Source of the DNA: Mytilinidion resinicola
Lineage: Eukaryota > Ascomycota > Dothideomycetes > Mytilinidiales > Mytilinidiaceae
Reading direction: 5' to 3'
Length of the DNA stretch: 64,000 bases
Assembly (NCBI RefSeq): GCF_010093595.1
Contig: NW_022985449.1
Span: 1,314,233 to 1,378,232, forward strand
Below the pieces are notes generated by a model that saw nothing but the letters and a program-made list of their open reading frames with translations, was not told the DNA's origin and did not search any database. Positions 12,059-23,096 of the stretch are shown piece after piece (position 1 is the first letter of the stretch; each line of letters opens with the position of its first letter). The position numbers and the translations under genes were made by a program.

Positions 12059-12911
12059 TTTGTGAGATCTTTGGGGGTATTGGAGGTAGGAAGTGGGGCA
12101 GGAGGCGAGCTTCGAGGTGGAGGCGTGATGTTTCGGAATGGAACGTAGATGAGGGCCCAAATATGGAGTTTCAGGAGAGCAACAATCTCAATTCGAGGCC
12201 CTTATGTTGATTACAGAGAGAAGAGCTTGGCGGGGTGTGAAATAAGTGTAAAGTATGACGCGGTTCAAGCTCCACCAAGCTAGGTGCCCGATCGGGAAAG
12301 GTCAGCTGCGGAGCATTGCGGAGTTGGGCGCTGTCCCGCTCGTTTTCAAACTTTATTCGAGGATTACGCCAGCCGTGCAGTGTAATATGTAGTAAGTCGT
12401 GTAAGGTCCTTGACGGTTGATAGAGTAAGCCTTTTCCGCCTGGAAATCAACCGGCTTCTCGGCATCACCTGTACGCCAAGTCACAAACGGCATTAAGGTC
12501 AGCCTGAGAGACAAGATGACAAAGATTAGAGGTTGCATATAGGGCTACCAGGAATAGGATTGAGTGCCGCTCCATCCATATCTACTTCCCCATTTCCACA
12601 TCCCGAGCGAAAGACATCATACAGCTCTGCGTGCGGAATGGATTTCGCAGTCATGAAAAACAAGGGAAAGACTCATGAGAATTTGAAGCTCAACAAGTAG
12701 ACAAAGAAAACACGAACATATTATGCCAGCGCGGGGCATGAATAACGAGATCAAGTGTCCGGGATAGTCGAGTTTGAAGGAGGGGGGGTTCGGAGTGCTG
12801 CATACTTGCATGCGGTGCCCCCCTGATACGGTGTCAATTTGCCGTTGTCCTCGTGAGCATGAGTTTCGCAAGGACTGGGTGTCAGATCGATTTTGGTGCC
12901 ATAGTCGTTCG
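12059..12911. other. Intergenic, oxidoreductase promoter and RFA1 3' flank
   Basis: No supported gene. It holds the upstream region of the minus-strand oxidoreductase (near 12060-12350) and the 3' flank of RFA1. Confidence 0.5.
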
Positions 12912-15032
12912 CTAGTGGACGAAAAGGCTATCCTCTGACTTGATATCGTACTTTTTCAAAGTCTCAATTAGACGAGCGCACTCTCGCTTGAAGTCGAGTG
13001 GGTTGATGAATTGCACTCCATACCGGACCCTAAGAAAAAGGTTAGATCATGCCATTAAATATCATAAAGGGGGGATTCTTACCTTGGGGTGTCTTGGAAC
13101 GTGTCCATTTTTGCTCTGATACGGAAGTCGTATGTCCTGCAAGTAGCTTCCAGAAACGCGTCCTGGCTCATCGTGGTGCCCTGCTCCTCGTCGCTCGCTT
13201 TCATCTCAGTCAACTGATTTGCAGTCATATTCATCACCACCGCTCCCTCTTTGTCAAACAGGCTTAGCCAGAGTTGACCGGTGTAGTCGCTGACATTGAC
13301 AGACATGATGTATCTGTACGTCGGACGTGGATGTGCGATCGAGCACCTCTCGCAACGCCACTCTCCGGGGTTGTCTTCAACAACTTTCTTGTTGCACGGC
13401 CTACCATCGACGTCGTTTGAGCAGGCAGGGTAGGCGAATGTGTCCGGCTTCACGTAGACAACCGAGGCCTTGAGGTTGAAGTAAACAGTGTCCTCGCCTA
13501 AGCCAGCCTCTTCGTCCTTGACTTGCTGGACAGTCTTGTACTCTTGCTTTCTGCCGCCGGTGTTCCCAGCCAAGCCTGCATGGCTAGTGTAATTCCCCTG
13601 TCGACCTTCGGCGTCATACCATCCTTTCAGCTTGTGTGCTTCATCGATATCGGGATCGACGTCCATGGATCCAGAACTCAACAAGCTTAAACTCCGACCA
13701 CCAAATTCGGAAACCTTGACACCTTTGAAGGCAATGACAGACTCTAACGGAGCGTCGAAAGTCATCGCCAAGTTACCCCAGATTGTGAGTCGAACAGATG
13801 TGAGAGTGTCATCGGCCAACGTTAACTCGCGCTTCGAGAAGGGCCTATTGCTGTTTTTGCCGATGATCTCCTCCACATCTCCAACGCTCTTGAGTACACC
13901 GACGGTATCGATCGTGCTATCCTTCTCCACCGCGTCTAGGGATCCAATTTTGGTGAAATTGTACCGCACTTTTGGAGCACCCTCTTGGTCATCGGCCTAC
14001 GTAAGATTAGCACTAGTCCTCCAAAACGATATGTAAAAGAATGAAGCCACTGTACCTTCTCTACCGTCGAGTCCCTCTCAAAATGTAGCTCATAATCGTT
14101 AGGCAGATTTGAGAACTGCTTCTTCGCAAAGACTACTTTGCAGTTTGAGATGAAGTAAACCATTCCTACTTGGAACACATCGTAAAGATCATCGGCTATC
14201 TCCTTGAAAGCGGTCCCCCGAATCTCTGAAGACTCATCCAGCAAGTTCACGCTGAACAGCTTGCCCTCTCCGTTCTTGTTCTGCCACGTCTTCATCTCTC
14301 CTTTTTGTGTACATCTCGCTTTGATAGTCCATTTGTGTGCGTACGGCGAGAGAGCTTCGATCGGATACAAGCTGGCGTCTCCGGAGTTGGATTGTGGATG
14401 GGATGGTAGAGATCGGCTTTGTGGGGCCGGCTTGCTGTTACCGTTCGATTGGTTTCCGTAGAAATTGTTGCCGGAGATAGCTGCGGGTTGTGGCTTCTGG
14501 TCCACAGGCTCTGTGGTTTCCAGCTGGACTGGCATTCCGAGCTTCTCAAGTTCGCCATATTCTTCCAGCACTTCCACATCGACAAGTATCAGAATCCTGG
14601 CTAGGTATTAGACCGATTGCCAGACGATAGACGAGAGGATACTAACTGTCGTCCTTTCACTGCCTGGGGTTGGAACGACTTCAATCTCACGATAGAGCCC
14701 TTCTTGAGTGTCCCTTCAGTTACCAAGGGCGCCAGCGCTGCGCTTAGTTAGCACGTCTCTCGCTTTTGGTTAGGCTGCTGAGGTACGAACGTGCTGCCAG
14801 CATAGTCTGAATGAAGTTCTGGATGTCGCTCAGCACAACACGGTATCGCTGAGGATCCCCGCCAGTCTTTGAGTCCATCGGTTTGATCTGAACGCATTGC
14901 ATGACCGGACTGGGCGCCGCCTCGATGCCTCGCTCGAATATCGCCCTGTAGATGAAGATTAGAAGGGCAGCCTGATGTGGCAATTTGAAAGCCTTACCTG
15001 AGCGAGCCTTGGCTGATTGCTGCTTCGGCCAT
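12912..15032 (-). CDS. RFA1: Replication protein A large subunit (RPA70/Rfa1)
   Basis: Six exons on the minus strand: 15032-14998, 14945-14791, 14737-14647, 14596-14056, 13996-13083 and 13029-12912. They give 617 residues, close to the ~620 of yeast Rfa1. The N-terminal protein-interaction OB fold (MAEAAISQGSLRAIFERG) is followed by a Pro/Ser/Asn linker, DNA-binding domain A (YAHKWTIKARCTQKGEMKTW), domain B (RLTIWGNLAMTF) and C-terminal domain C with a zinc ribbon (PACSNDVDGRPCNKKV...WRCERC). The protein is the main subunit of the nuclear single-strand DNA-binding trimer for replication, repair and checkpoint signalling. The first two zinc cysteines are eight residues apart rather than the four of yeast. 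The exon 2/3 join was chosen because it keeps the family length (MLAAPLAPLV). An ACGCG cluster lies about 100 bp upstream. Confidence 0.95.
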
Positions 15033-15133
15033 AGTTGCAGGGCTTTTGCGCGTCGTAAATGAGAGAGGTGAGGTGAGGAAGGGAGTGTTAGGACGAGATG
15101 TTGAGGTTGTGGCGGGAGAGAAATGGGGGATTG

Positions 15134-15145
15134 ACGCGACGCGCC
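15134..15145. promoter_or_regulatory. ACGCG cluster upstream of RFA1
   Basis: ACGCGACGCGCC lies 102-113 bases before the RFA1 start. It holds two overlapping CGCG cores like those bound by MBF (Mbp1/Swi6) in yeasts. Function is inferred from position and gene class only. Confidence 0.4.
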
Positions 15146-15457
15146 GGCCGAGTGTGTAGTTTCGTATTCAAATCACGTGATGTTAATTGCCTGCAGTTTT
15201 CTATGCCCTAGGCTGTCTAGAACGACATACTTGGATTTCAAGCTCGTGTTTGGTGGCACTTGGAGATGCTTCGAGGTTTATGAAGCTGCAGGCGTTACTT
15301 GAGACACTACCTATATCGACCCTTTATTGATGTGGAATAGGATATTGAGGTGGAACTGCCACTTAGAACTATGAAACCCCGCGATCCTTTGGCGGGGCAA
15401 GGAGTTCCTCAAACAAATGAACAACCTCTCTCACCACCAACATCAACAGCACTCACT

Positions 15458-16757
15458 ATGGCCGACGACGAAGTTGCAACCAGAGCTCCAGAGAGCGACG
15501 CCCAGCCCACTGCCGCCGAAAATGTGGAACAGAGCATCTTTCCTGGCGACACGAGAGCTCAGGCGGGAGCCAGTATGGGCGTAAGACTGCTCACGCCAGA
15601 CGTCCTACATGGATATATAGCTAATTGTTGCAAAGGAACACTGCACAACGGACAGACCGACCCGTACGCATTACGAGCCCGTATCTTGAACGCCCACTGA
15701 CTGCGACGTAGCTTCCGGCGAGGTCCCCACCGGCGTTGGTTCTCCTGAGACCCCTCAAAGAAGCTTAGAATAATAAAGCTCATGCGTCGTAGGAAATATC
15801 TAAGCTTGGAGGCATAGATGTGAGGCTCTTCTTGTCCCCGAATACTACCAGCCTCTGACAAATTCTCAGGTCTACATCTCAAAGCCGGCCGATTACCCTC
15901 ATTCGCCCTCAAAGCTCTTGCTCCTACTAACCGGCGGAACTGGCGTCAAGTCTGCGAACAACCAACTGCAGGCAGACAAATACGCATCTGAGGGATTTCT
16001 GGTGGTCATGCCCGATCAGTCAGTCCTCTGAACCCCGCAATATTGTCCAAAGTAATTGACTTTCGCAGATTCGGAGGTGACCCGGCCCCGAATAGCGTCG
16101 ATCAGAGCGCCCATGACAAGCATCCTTCCGTTATCGAACAAATCAAGCTCCGCGTAGGTGAGACTGCGAAGTCTTTCCTGATCGATATGTGGCTGGCCCG
16201 ACACACCCCCGAGAAGGTTATACCGATCCTACACAAGGTCATTGAAGGAGCCAAAGAAGAGTTCGCAGATGCCGTTGCGAACGGTGGTGGTATATACGGT
16301 GTCGGGTACTGCTTTGGGGCGAAGTATATTGTGATACTAGCCGGAGAGCACCCTGATACGGTGGCATGGGACCAGGCTGCGCCAGGAGACGAGGAACAGG
16401 GAGTAGTGAAACATATTCCGGTCATTAAGGCCGGTGCAATTGCTCACGGTAAGTCTGAGCCCTAGCTTGCGGCGCCGTTTACTTACATAAGTAGGTACTA
16501 TGGTCGCGAAGGAGGAAATCGAGGCGGTCAAAGTACCACTTTACATGGCTTGTGTCAAGGACGATCCCCTATTTCCGGAAGAAGTTTTGGAGGAAGGGCG
16601 GAAGGGACTCGAGAAGAACAGCATCGAGCACGAGATCCAAGTATTCTCGGATGTACCCCATGGTTTCGCCGTTTTAGGCGACTACGAGGATCCGAATATC
16701 AAGAAGTCTCAGACACAGGCCTTCGGGCAGATGCTTGGTTGGATACAAGGCCACTGA
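15458..16757 (+). CDS. Dienelactone hydrolase family alpha/beta hydrolase
   Basis: Best model has seven exons: 15458-15580, 15636-15663, 15712-15734, 15793-15819, 15870-16018, 16069-16448 and 16495-16757, giving 330 residues. The small exons are needed to build the family's N-terminal region (EHCTTDRPTPSGEVPTG then EISKLGGIDVYISKP). The core is LLLLLTGGTGVKSANNQLQ, the nucleophile elbow GVGYCFGA (Cys198), the acid in CVKDDPLFP and the His in VPHGFAV: the Cys-Asp-His triad of dienelactone hydrolases. It probably hydrolyses a small ester or lactone in the cytosol. The gene is convergent with SLD5, the stop codons being 175 bp apart. The later exons are certain; the donor GTTGGT of intron 3 is weak. 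Confidence 0.85.
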
Positions 16758-16932
16758 GTGTATCTCCAGGTTCCATGGGTCCGTGGTCTTTTGCATTTGC
16801 CTGGGGCGTCTGGGCGGTCGGTTGTGGCTGTACTTCCAAAATAAGATTATGGATTTCGAACAGGCTCATGGCTTCATATAATTATATCCCAATGCTCCCC
16901 GTATTGCTCCAAACTCCATGCAATGTCAACTA

Positions 16933-17733
16933 CTATACCAATTCTATGTCACCTGCCAACACCTTTTCCCTAATAGCACTCCATCTTACAACTCTTACAT
17001 CGCCCCTCTTCATTTCGAACGCCCTATCAGTCCCTACGACATTGATTTCCCCTACATCCCTCAAAGCCCTACAAAACACCGCCGTGTCTGGATCCGGCGC
17101 ATCTATCATACTAATGCCACCCTGGGTATCATCAAGCTTCTGCAACGAATTCGGAAACTGCGAAAGGAAGGAAGACTGGTAATGCGACGCCAGCAGATTC
17201 TGGTGTGCGGTGAGATATTGCGATTCGCTCGGAGAAAGGTATTCGGCGGAATTCTGTTGTACATGGAGGGGGTATTTATCAATCTAAACACATTGCCAAA
17301 ATCAGCTCCACGTCCAAAATCGAAGTAAATGGTCGTCAATGTAGCGATGCCCAATCTCACCTTCGCAACCCGGGCTCTCAAAAACGACCGCACGAGAAAC
17401 TTGAACCGCTCCAATTCCGTCTGAATCACGATGAGCTTGAAATTCGTCTTCGGGTCCATGTTCCCCGTCTGCTCTTCTACAGTCTCGATCTACCCCAATA
17501 TCGTGTTAGCCCAGCCCAGCGTCCCAGCCCAGCGTCCCAGCCCTAGAAGCGATTCGGTGACCCACCTGCCTCCTAATCCGCGTCAATACCCTCTCCATCA
17601 ACGCGTCCGGGTACGGCAGCAGCTCCGGCGCGACGCGCTCGGCGACCCATGCGCGGGTTAGCTCCTGCAGGTCGAGGGTTTCCTGCGGCGCGGACACGTG
17701 CAGGGCTTCGGCGAGGATATCATCGATATCCAT
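16933..17733 (-). CDS. SLD5: GINS complex subunit Sld5
   Basis: Minus-strand exons 17733-17566, 17489-17361 and 17283-16933 code for 215 residues, the normal size. The N-terminus has [11 protein letters not shown] and [18 protein letters not shown]. The helical A domain continues with [20 protein letters not shown] and [14 protein letters not shown]. The C-terminal B domain ends [23 protein letters not shown]. Sld5 is one of four GINS subunits in the Cdc45-MCM-GINS replicative helicase. Intron 2 acceptor TTTAG|ATTGAT was preferred over a later CAG because it keeps the conserved IDKY segment. Two GGGCGCGT elements lie within 60 bp upstream. RFA1 is a close neighbour. Confidence 0.93.
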
Positions 17734-17744
17734 GGTCGTGGTTT

Positions 17745-17785
17745 GGGCGCGTCATGTGGGCGCTGGGAAACGGAGTGGGCGCGTG
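17745..17785. promoter_or_regulatory. Paired GGGCGCGT elements upstream of SLD5
   Basis: GGGCGCGTC (17745-17753) and GGGCGCGTG (17777-17785) read ACGCGCCC on the SLD5 strand and lie 12-52 bases before its start. They are candidate MBF-type sites; function is inferred. Confidence 0.4.
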
Positions 17786-18419
17786 TGATGGGGTGGTGAT
17801 GGGTGAAATTAAGGTGAGTGGGGCAGATCGCAGATGTGGGGCTGGTGGTGAACGCAATGACGGAGGCGGGCGATTGGGCCGGATGAGTTTCACACCTCTG
17901 TTAATGAGAGTTTAGGGGATCGAACATGACGGTGAAGGACTCCTTGGTGAGTTGTTTATAAGGGTTGAAGAGTGCTCTGCAAGCCTAATTTCCAGTCCCG
18001 AGATTCGGCGACGAAGAATGAGAGTTGAAATCGCAATCCGGTCAAAACGATTGCAACACCACGAATTTCATCACAGTGAAGGAGCATTAGCACGGCCTGG
18101 ACTCTAATCACTGTACGATTCATCACCCTGTCAAAATTGACTCAAACAAGACGTATTCGGAATTTTTCCATCAACCTTCCTGTCTTCTACACCGCATCGA
18201 GATCCTTAACGTTAGCCGTCCTTTTTCAATCCCGAATTTAAACTCTTTGTCTACTTCAATGAGCTACCTCTGAGAAGATTCCATGTAGCTACGGAACACT
18301 CTTCCAAGGTTCTCGCAAGCCATCGTACCTCAGTAGATCGCTTTCTCCCGTATTGCTATTTATATGAATATTGTTTATTTTTATTTTTTTTGCTTTCCCG
18401 TGCAACTTTTCAGCCATCC

Positions 18420-19625
18420 ATGGCAATGTCGTGGGACGTTCGCACAGCCAGCGAGGAGTGGCTCAAGGATTACGTCCATCGCATGAGAACCGACAATCTC
18501 GTCGGCGGTCTTGAAGAAGGCATAGTAGTAGTCAAACTATCCGACAAACTAGCAGTCAAATATGGATTCGGAGCGACTGCCCAGGAGTAAGCCACGCTCG
18601 ACTTTGCGCATCAGCATATCGGCCAGAGCATAGTTCGCACCCCTGAAGTGTATCGCTTCTTCATGGACACGTCGGCCACCTTTCCCACCAGCTATATCTT
18701 CATGGAATACTTCCGCGGTTGGACATTGGACGACCTCGACCTCACCGTCCACACCGACATAATACCACGCGTAGCCAGCATCATCGCACACTTTGGGTCC
18801 CTATCTGGTGGCCAGGTCCCAGGTCCCATTGGCGGTGGTAAGTTACATGGCTATCTCTGGGGCATAGATGGCACTTACACTGTGTTCACCTCCATCGAAG
18901 ACATGAACATCTGGTTGAACAAGAGGCTCGAAGTCCGCCGTGAGATGGAAGGAAAACGTCTGAGGTTAGCCAAGACCGAAGAAGAGCGGGATCGCATTCT
19001 CAAGAGCGGCCTATCTACGAACATAGATCTTACATCCCAAGCCCTTGTGTTGTGTCACTTGGATCTCTGCCGTCGGAACATGATCATGCTACCAGACAGA
19101 TCCATATGCGTCGCCGACTTCGGCTGTGCGGGCTTGTTCCCGAGGTTCTTCGAGCTACTCACCTTGTCGTTTCTCAACCCCTATGATCCTGAATACACGG
19201 AGCCATTGCGGCAGCTAGTCACAGAGCAGCTTGGTATAACAGAGGAGGAGAAGAGACTTATGGAGTTGGTGCGTCGCGTGACTACTGTGAACCACTTTTA
19301 CTAGTAAGTGCAACTCCTGAATCTCAATGCAGTTTCGCTAACCCAGTGTAGCGGTGAAACCGACGAACACACATTCGTTCGGACGGGAAATACACCACCA
19401 CTACCACCGCCACTCCCGCTGCCTAAGAAGCCGGCTTCTCCAAATGAACCTCAAGCTTCATCACGCTCATCGCATGAATCTGCGCCCTCTGGTAATGAAG
19501 CCCCACCTTCGCCACCACCTCCTCGACTAGGACCCCTAGGAATCCCCCGCCGCGCATCCATACTACCTCCGCCTCCGCCTCCACCTCCACCTCAACTTGA
19601 CTCTACGGCATCTACCATAATCTGA
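18420..19625 (+). pseudogene. Phosphotransferase (APH/choline-kinase-like) gene with an in-frame stop
   Basis: The frame runs from the ATG at 18420 through 19303 and, after a good intron (GTAAGT...GTGTAG), from 19352 to 19625, 386 codons. A TAA at 18588-18590 interrupts it after VKYGFGATAQE, yet the same frame resumes at once with ATLDFAHQHIGQS. No GT-AG intron removing the stop restores the frame. The rest looks intact: EGIVVVKLSDKLAVKYGFG (nucleotide loop), VLCHLDLCRRNMIML (catalytic loop, with LDL where relatives usually have GDL) and ICVADFGCAG (metal-binding Asp). The tail after the intron is proline-rich with a run of nine prolines. Members phosphorylate small molecules; the substrate is unknown. 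It may be a recent pseudogene, a readthrough gene or a sequencing error. Confidence 0.7.
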
Positions 19626-21183
19626 TCTCAGGACGTCGCACTGAAGCTGGACCAAGGGTATATAGCTACCAAAAACACGACCACGCTGTATCGTCACTTC
19701 CGCCCCTTACTTATGACACATAAACCTCCCAATCCCAGCGCATGAATCGAAACTTGCTTAGGGCAGTGTTCCACGCCGCGTCTGCGGACTGTGCACACCC
19801 TGGCCTATTTTGTTCCAAGGAGTGACATACCGAACCGCCGGGATCGAGTTTTCAGAGACGAGGTGTGCTAACGCTGCGTGGACGCTTCCGGGGGCTTATG
19901 GTGCAAAAAGCTCTGGATACGACTGTGTGGATTGAGGTTTCTGGGACGTGGTGAGGAAGTGGAGTGCCACGTTGCGTCTACGTTGGATAGCGGCTTCTCG
20001 TGACGGAGGGAAAGAGACTCGGAAGTGAGGTGGTGTCTGGCGGTTTGAGACGGATGTCGTGGGGCCATGTGGGAAGAGGAGAGGGTGAATGTTAAGGCGT
20101 CCAATGATAGATGGCATGAGATGCTAATGATGAGACGAAAGAACCTTCGATGCATGAGTGGTTAACATTCGGTACTCGAGCTCAATTCACACCTCAGCCA
20201 ATCAAATCACCCAAAGGCACCTCAACTCATTTGTAACTCTTCCATTTCAACTCTAACGACGAAACAACCAGATCACCATCGTGCAACCACCGCCCACTCC
20301 ACCCATTACTAACGACGAGGCTATCCTCGCCACCCACCACTCTTCTCACCCCACAGCGGAAAGGAAAGCTCCCAATCTCGGCCTTCTCCCATGTGGTATA
20401 TACAACCATTGTATCATCTACACGCCCTCCCCGTCCGGCAAGAACAAGACAGCAGATAAGTACAACAGAACCATGGAAAGTGGAAGCAGCAAAAATGGAG
20501 TTTGTCCTTTTGAATGACCTGTGAGGAACAAGAGGGGATGGTATAAGGGGGGTTTGGGTTGAAGGGTATATGTAATGGGAACGCAGTGAGGTAGTAGAGA
20601 AGAGCGGGCCAAATGAGAAAGCTCGAGACGGGATGAGAAAGGTGGCGGGTGCATATCGTGTGTGTGAACTTGATGGCTCAGAGGCCGGAGAAGTAGTTCG
20701 TCATGGAGCGTGCAATGTTGCAACATGCGACATGAGAAGCAGTGCTGATAGTTGTGATGATCATAGGAGTAATGTCGAGCAGGAACAACAAAGGAGAAAA
20801 GAAGACCGCGAGGCAGCAGTCGACAGCTGCGCCAACAGTACCGACCTCCTAGACAAAGCGTCTGGAGAGGTACAGTTCCCGCGGATAATATGATGCAAAA
20901 AGAGGAGCTCTAAAGAGCTAAGAAGTAGAATAAGACTCCCAGTGTTGCTCTGGAGGTATCAATCGCTGGGCCAGGAGCAATTGAGTACTTCTCCGGAAGC
21001 AGACCAAGAAGCCAAGAGGAGCTCTCCATGAGCAATAACAAAAGGTCGCCGCTTGAACGCCGCAAGGATAGGACCGGAATTTGCTCGCAACGCCGTAATG
21101 CTGAAATCTGGGAAAAGTGTTCCATCAATAACTCCGTAAATCCGTTCGCCATAAGCATTGTTCGGGTCATTGGTCTCGTCGAC
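19626..21183. other. Intergenic between phosphotransferase-like gene and CDC25
   Basis: Short frames occur on both strands but none has a conserved look, introns or composition like the neighbours. It probably holds the 3' ends of both flanking genes, which converge. Confidence 0.5.
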
Positions 21184-23096
21184 CTAATACGAGGCCATTC
21201 GACGAGTCCCGTATCGTCCAGGATTAAAGTAATTATCGGACTCCATTCCCATCGGAAGGATACCGCCGGTTTTAGATCTGCTGTGAGCAGTGGGACTGTC
21301 TTCCATCTGACAGGACTGCTGGCCGAACTGTTGCTGACCAAATGCAAATGTTTGGGCCCGGTTTAGTTTTGTACGCTGGCGGAGTTTGTTCATGCCGCGC
21401 TCGCAAGCGCTCTCATGCTCCTTGGCGTCCATTCGCAAGTAGTCCCCTATGCAGCGGGGCCGGTGCGATTCGTAGAAAGAGCTGTAGCCACCCTGGAGAA
21501 TGTATACCTCGGGATAGGTAAGACGTGGGTAGCTTTCAATGTTGACTTCTCGATCTCTACCACGTATAGCTTTGGCCCTGCGACGCATTAGATGAGTCAG
21601 CAACAAATATGTTAGAAGAACTTACATTAGAGGTGCGCGGTGCGCGGAGTACTCGCAGTGGAAGATCAGTAGTGTATTGGGTGGTGAGACTTGATTGAAG
21701 AGTTCCTCAGCAAGTTGCTCCTTTTCGCAGAAGTTGATTGCCCCGTCGATGTGGCCACCCTTGTATTCATATTCAAAACGGCAATCCACAATGACCGTCT
21801 TGTCGTAGATATGATTGAACTCGCCGTCAAGAACGCTGATTAATGTGGTATCGGAAATACGCGGAATGCCGTCGGGCTCGTTCGCAGGTACGAAATGAGG
21901 TAGCCTGAGGGCCGGCGTGTCATCACACACATCCATCACAGGGTTGAGTGTAGTGGAAGCATAGCTCTCCTTGTCCTGGTTCATGATATCCCCGGGGTTT
22001 TCGTACATGCTGAGAGACCTCCTGAACTTGCTGGGGCGTCGAGAAGGAGCTCCAGTAGGTTTCCGGATGTGTGCACTTAACGGCGAGCCATTTCCACGGC
22101 CAAAAGTAGGATTAAGGGTGAAGGGCTGCTTGGGCTTTGGTGGGCCCATGAGCGGACCTCCGAACATCTTTCGGTCCTGTGGTGGAGAGGCAGCGAAGCA
22201 CTCGTCAAGCGTTGGTGTCGACGAATTCGATAGGCCACTCTGTCCCAGCCCGAATCTGAAAGGTGGACATGGATTGTTCTCCTTCGTCTTCAGAGATACT
22301 GTGCTGGTGGACCAGTTCTTGGTACGCGAGAGGGAAGGTCGAAGCAGAGCCGACTTCCTACGACTATGAAACATCAGTACTCGTCTCCAACAGCAGGTTC
22401 AACCAACATACTCTGCTGCAGAAACAGGCCGAGGCACCTCCAGGAGAGGGTTCGCTGGTGGAAATGTGCATGGCGACAGCATGTCCTCGCAATCGTTTCT
22501 CGACTCCGGGGTGGGCGACGGAATGCTCAGATCACTGACGAACGAGAAGGGTGCCTTGTGGGGGAGAGGCGAGATGTCCATCGAGTCGGGTGCAAAGCCG
22601 GGGGACGACGATGGGATCGGTGGGGTTGTAACGCCTTCCCACCGAAATGGTGGTGTCGTGGTGCCTTCTGCTTGAGTGCATGTCAGTCTCGCGGAAGTGA
22701 AGCGCTGTGTGAAGCTCTCTTACCCCGATTGTCCAATGGCTGGAAGAGGTTCTGAGTGAAGAGCGACCGACGCGGTGTCGCAACCTGGGGACTAGGAATC
22801 GTCAATTGAGATTTCAGAATGCGGGTTGAAGCAAGGGCGTACCTCTGGTCGACATGCAGGTTCGAAGACATGTCGGCGGCCAGACTGGTGGTCGGCGACG
22901 AACCACGCAGCGGCTGCAGCGTGAAGTAGTCTGAGCTGCCCTTCTTCATGCTCATATCCCTGAAGTTGAAGTTCTTGGATCCAAATGTGTTTGCTCCACC
23001 GAACAAGGGTCTTGACGGTGGCAGGTCTCGGCGGTAGCCCCAGGGGCCAGGAATGGGCGGTGGATGCATGGCCGCGAGCGGGGACGACAGCTCCAT
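21184..23096 (-). CDS. CDC25: M-phase inducer phosphatase Cdc25 (NimT)
   Basis: Five exons on the minus strand: 23096-22843, 22791-22724, 22667-22412, 22363-21626 and 21577-21184, 569 residues. The N-terminal ~350 residues are Ser/Pro-rich with many SP/TP sites, as expected for a region controlled by kinases. The C-terminal rhodanese-fold catalytic domain has KTVIVDCRFEYEYKGGHI and the active-site loop HCEYSAHR (Cys429, Arg435), then YPEVYILQGGYSSFYESH. Cdc25 removes inhibitory phosphates from Cdk1 and triggers mitosis. Exon 2 uses acceptor CCTAG, which keeps the frame; the following CCCAG does not. Exon 4 could start six bases later (GTAG) without breaking the frame. It lies downstream of a 2.9-kb gene-free GC-rich stretch. 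Confidence 0.94.
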
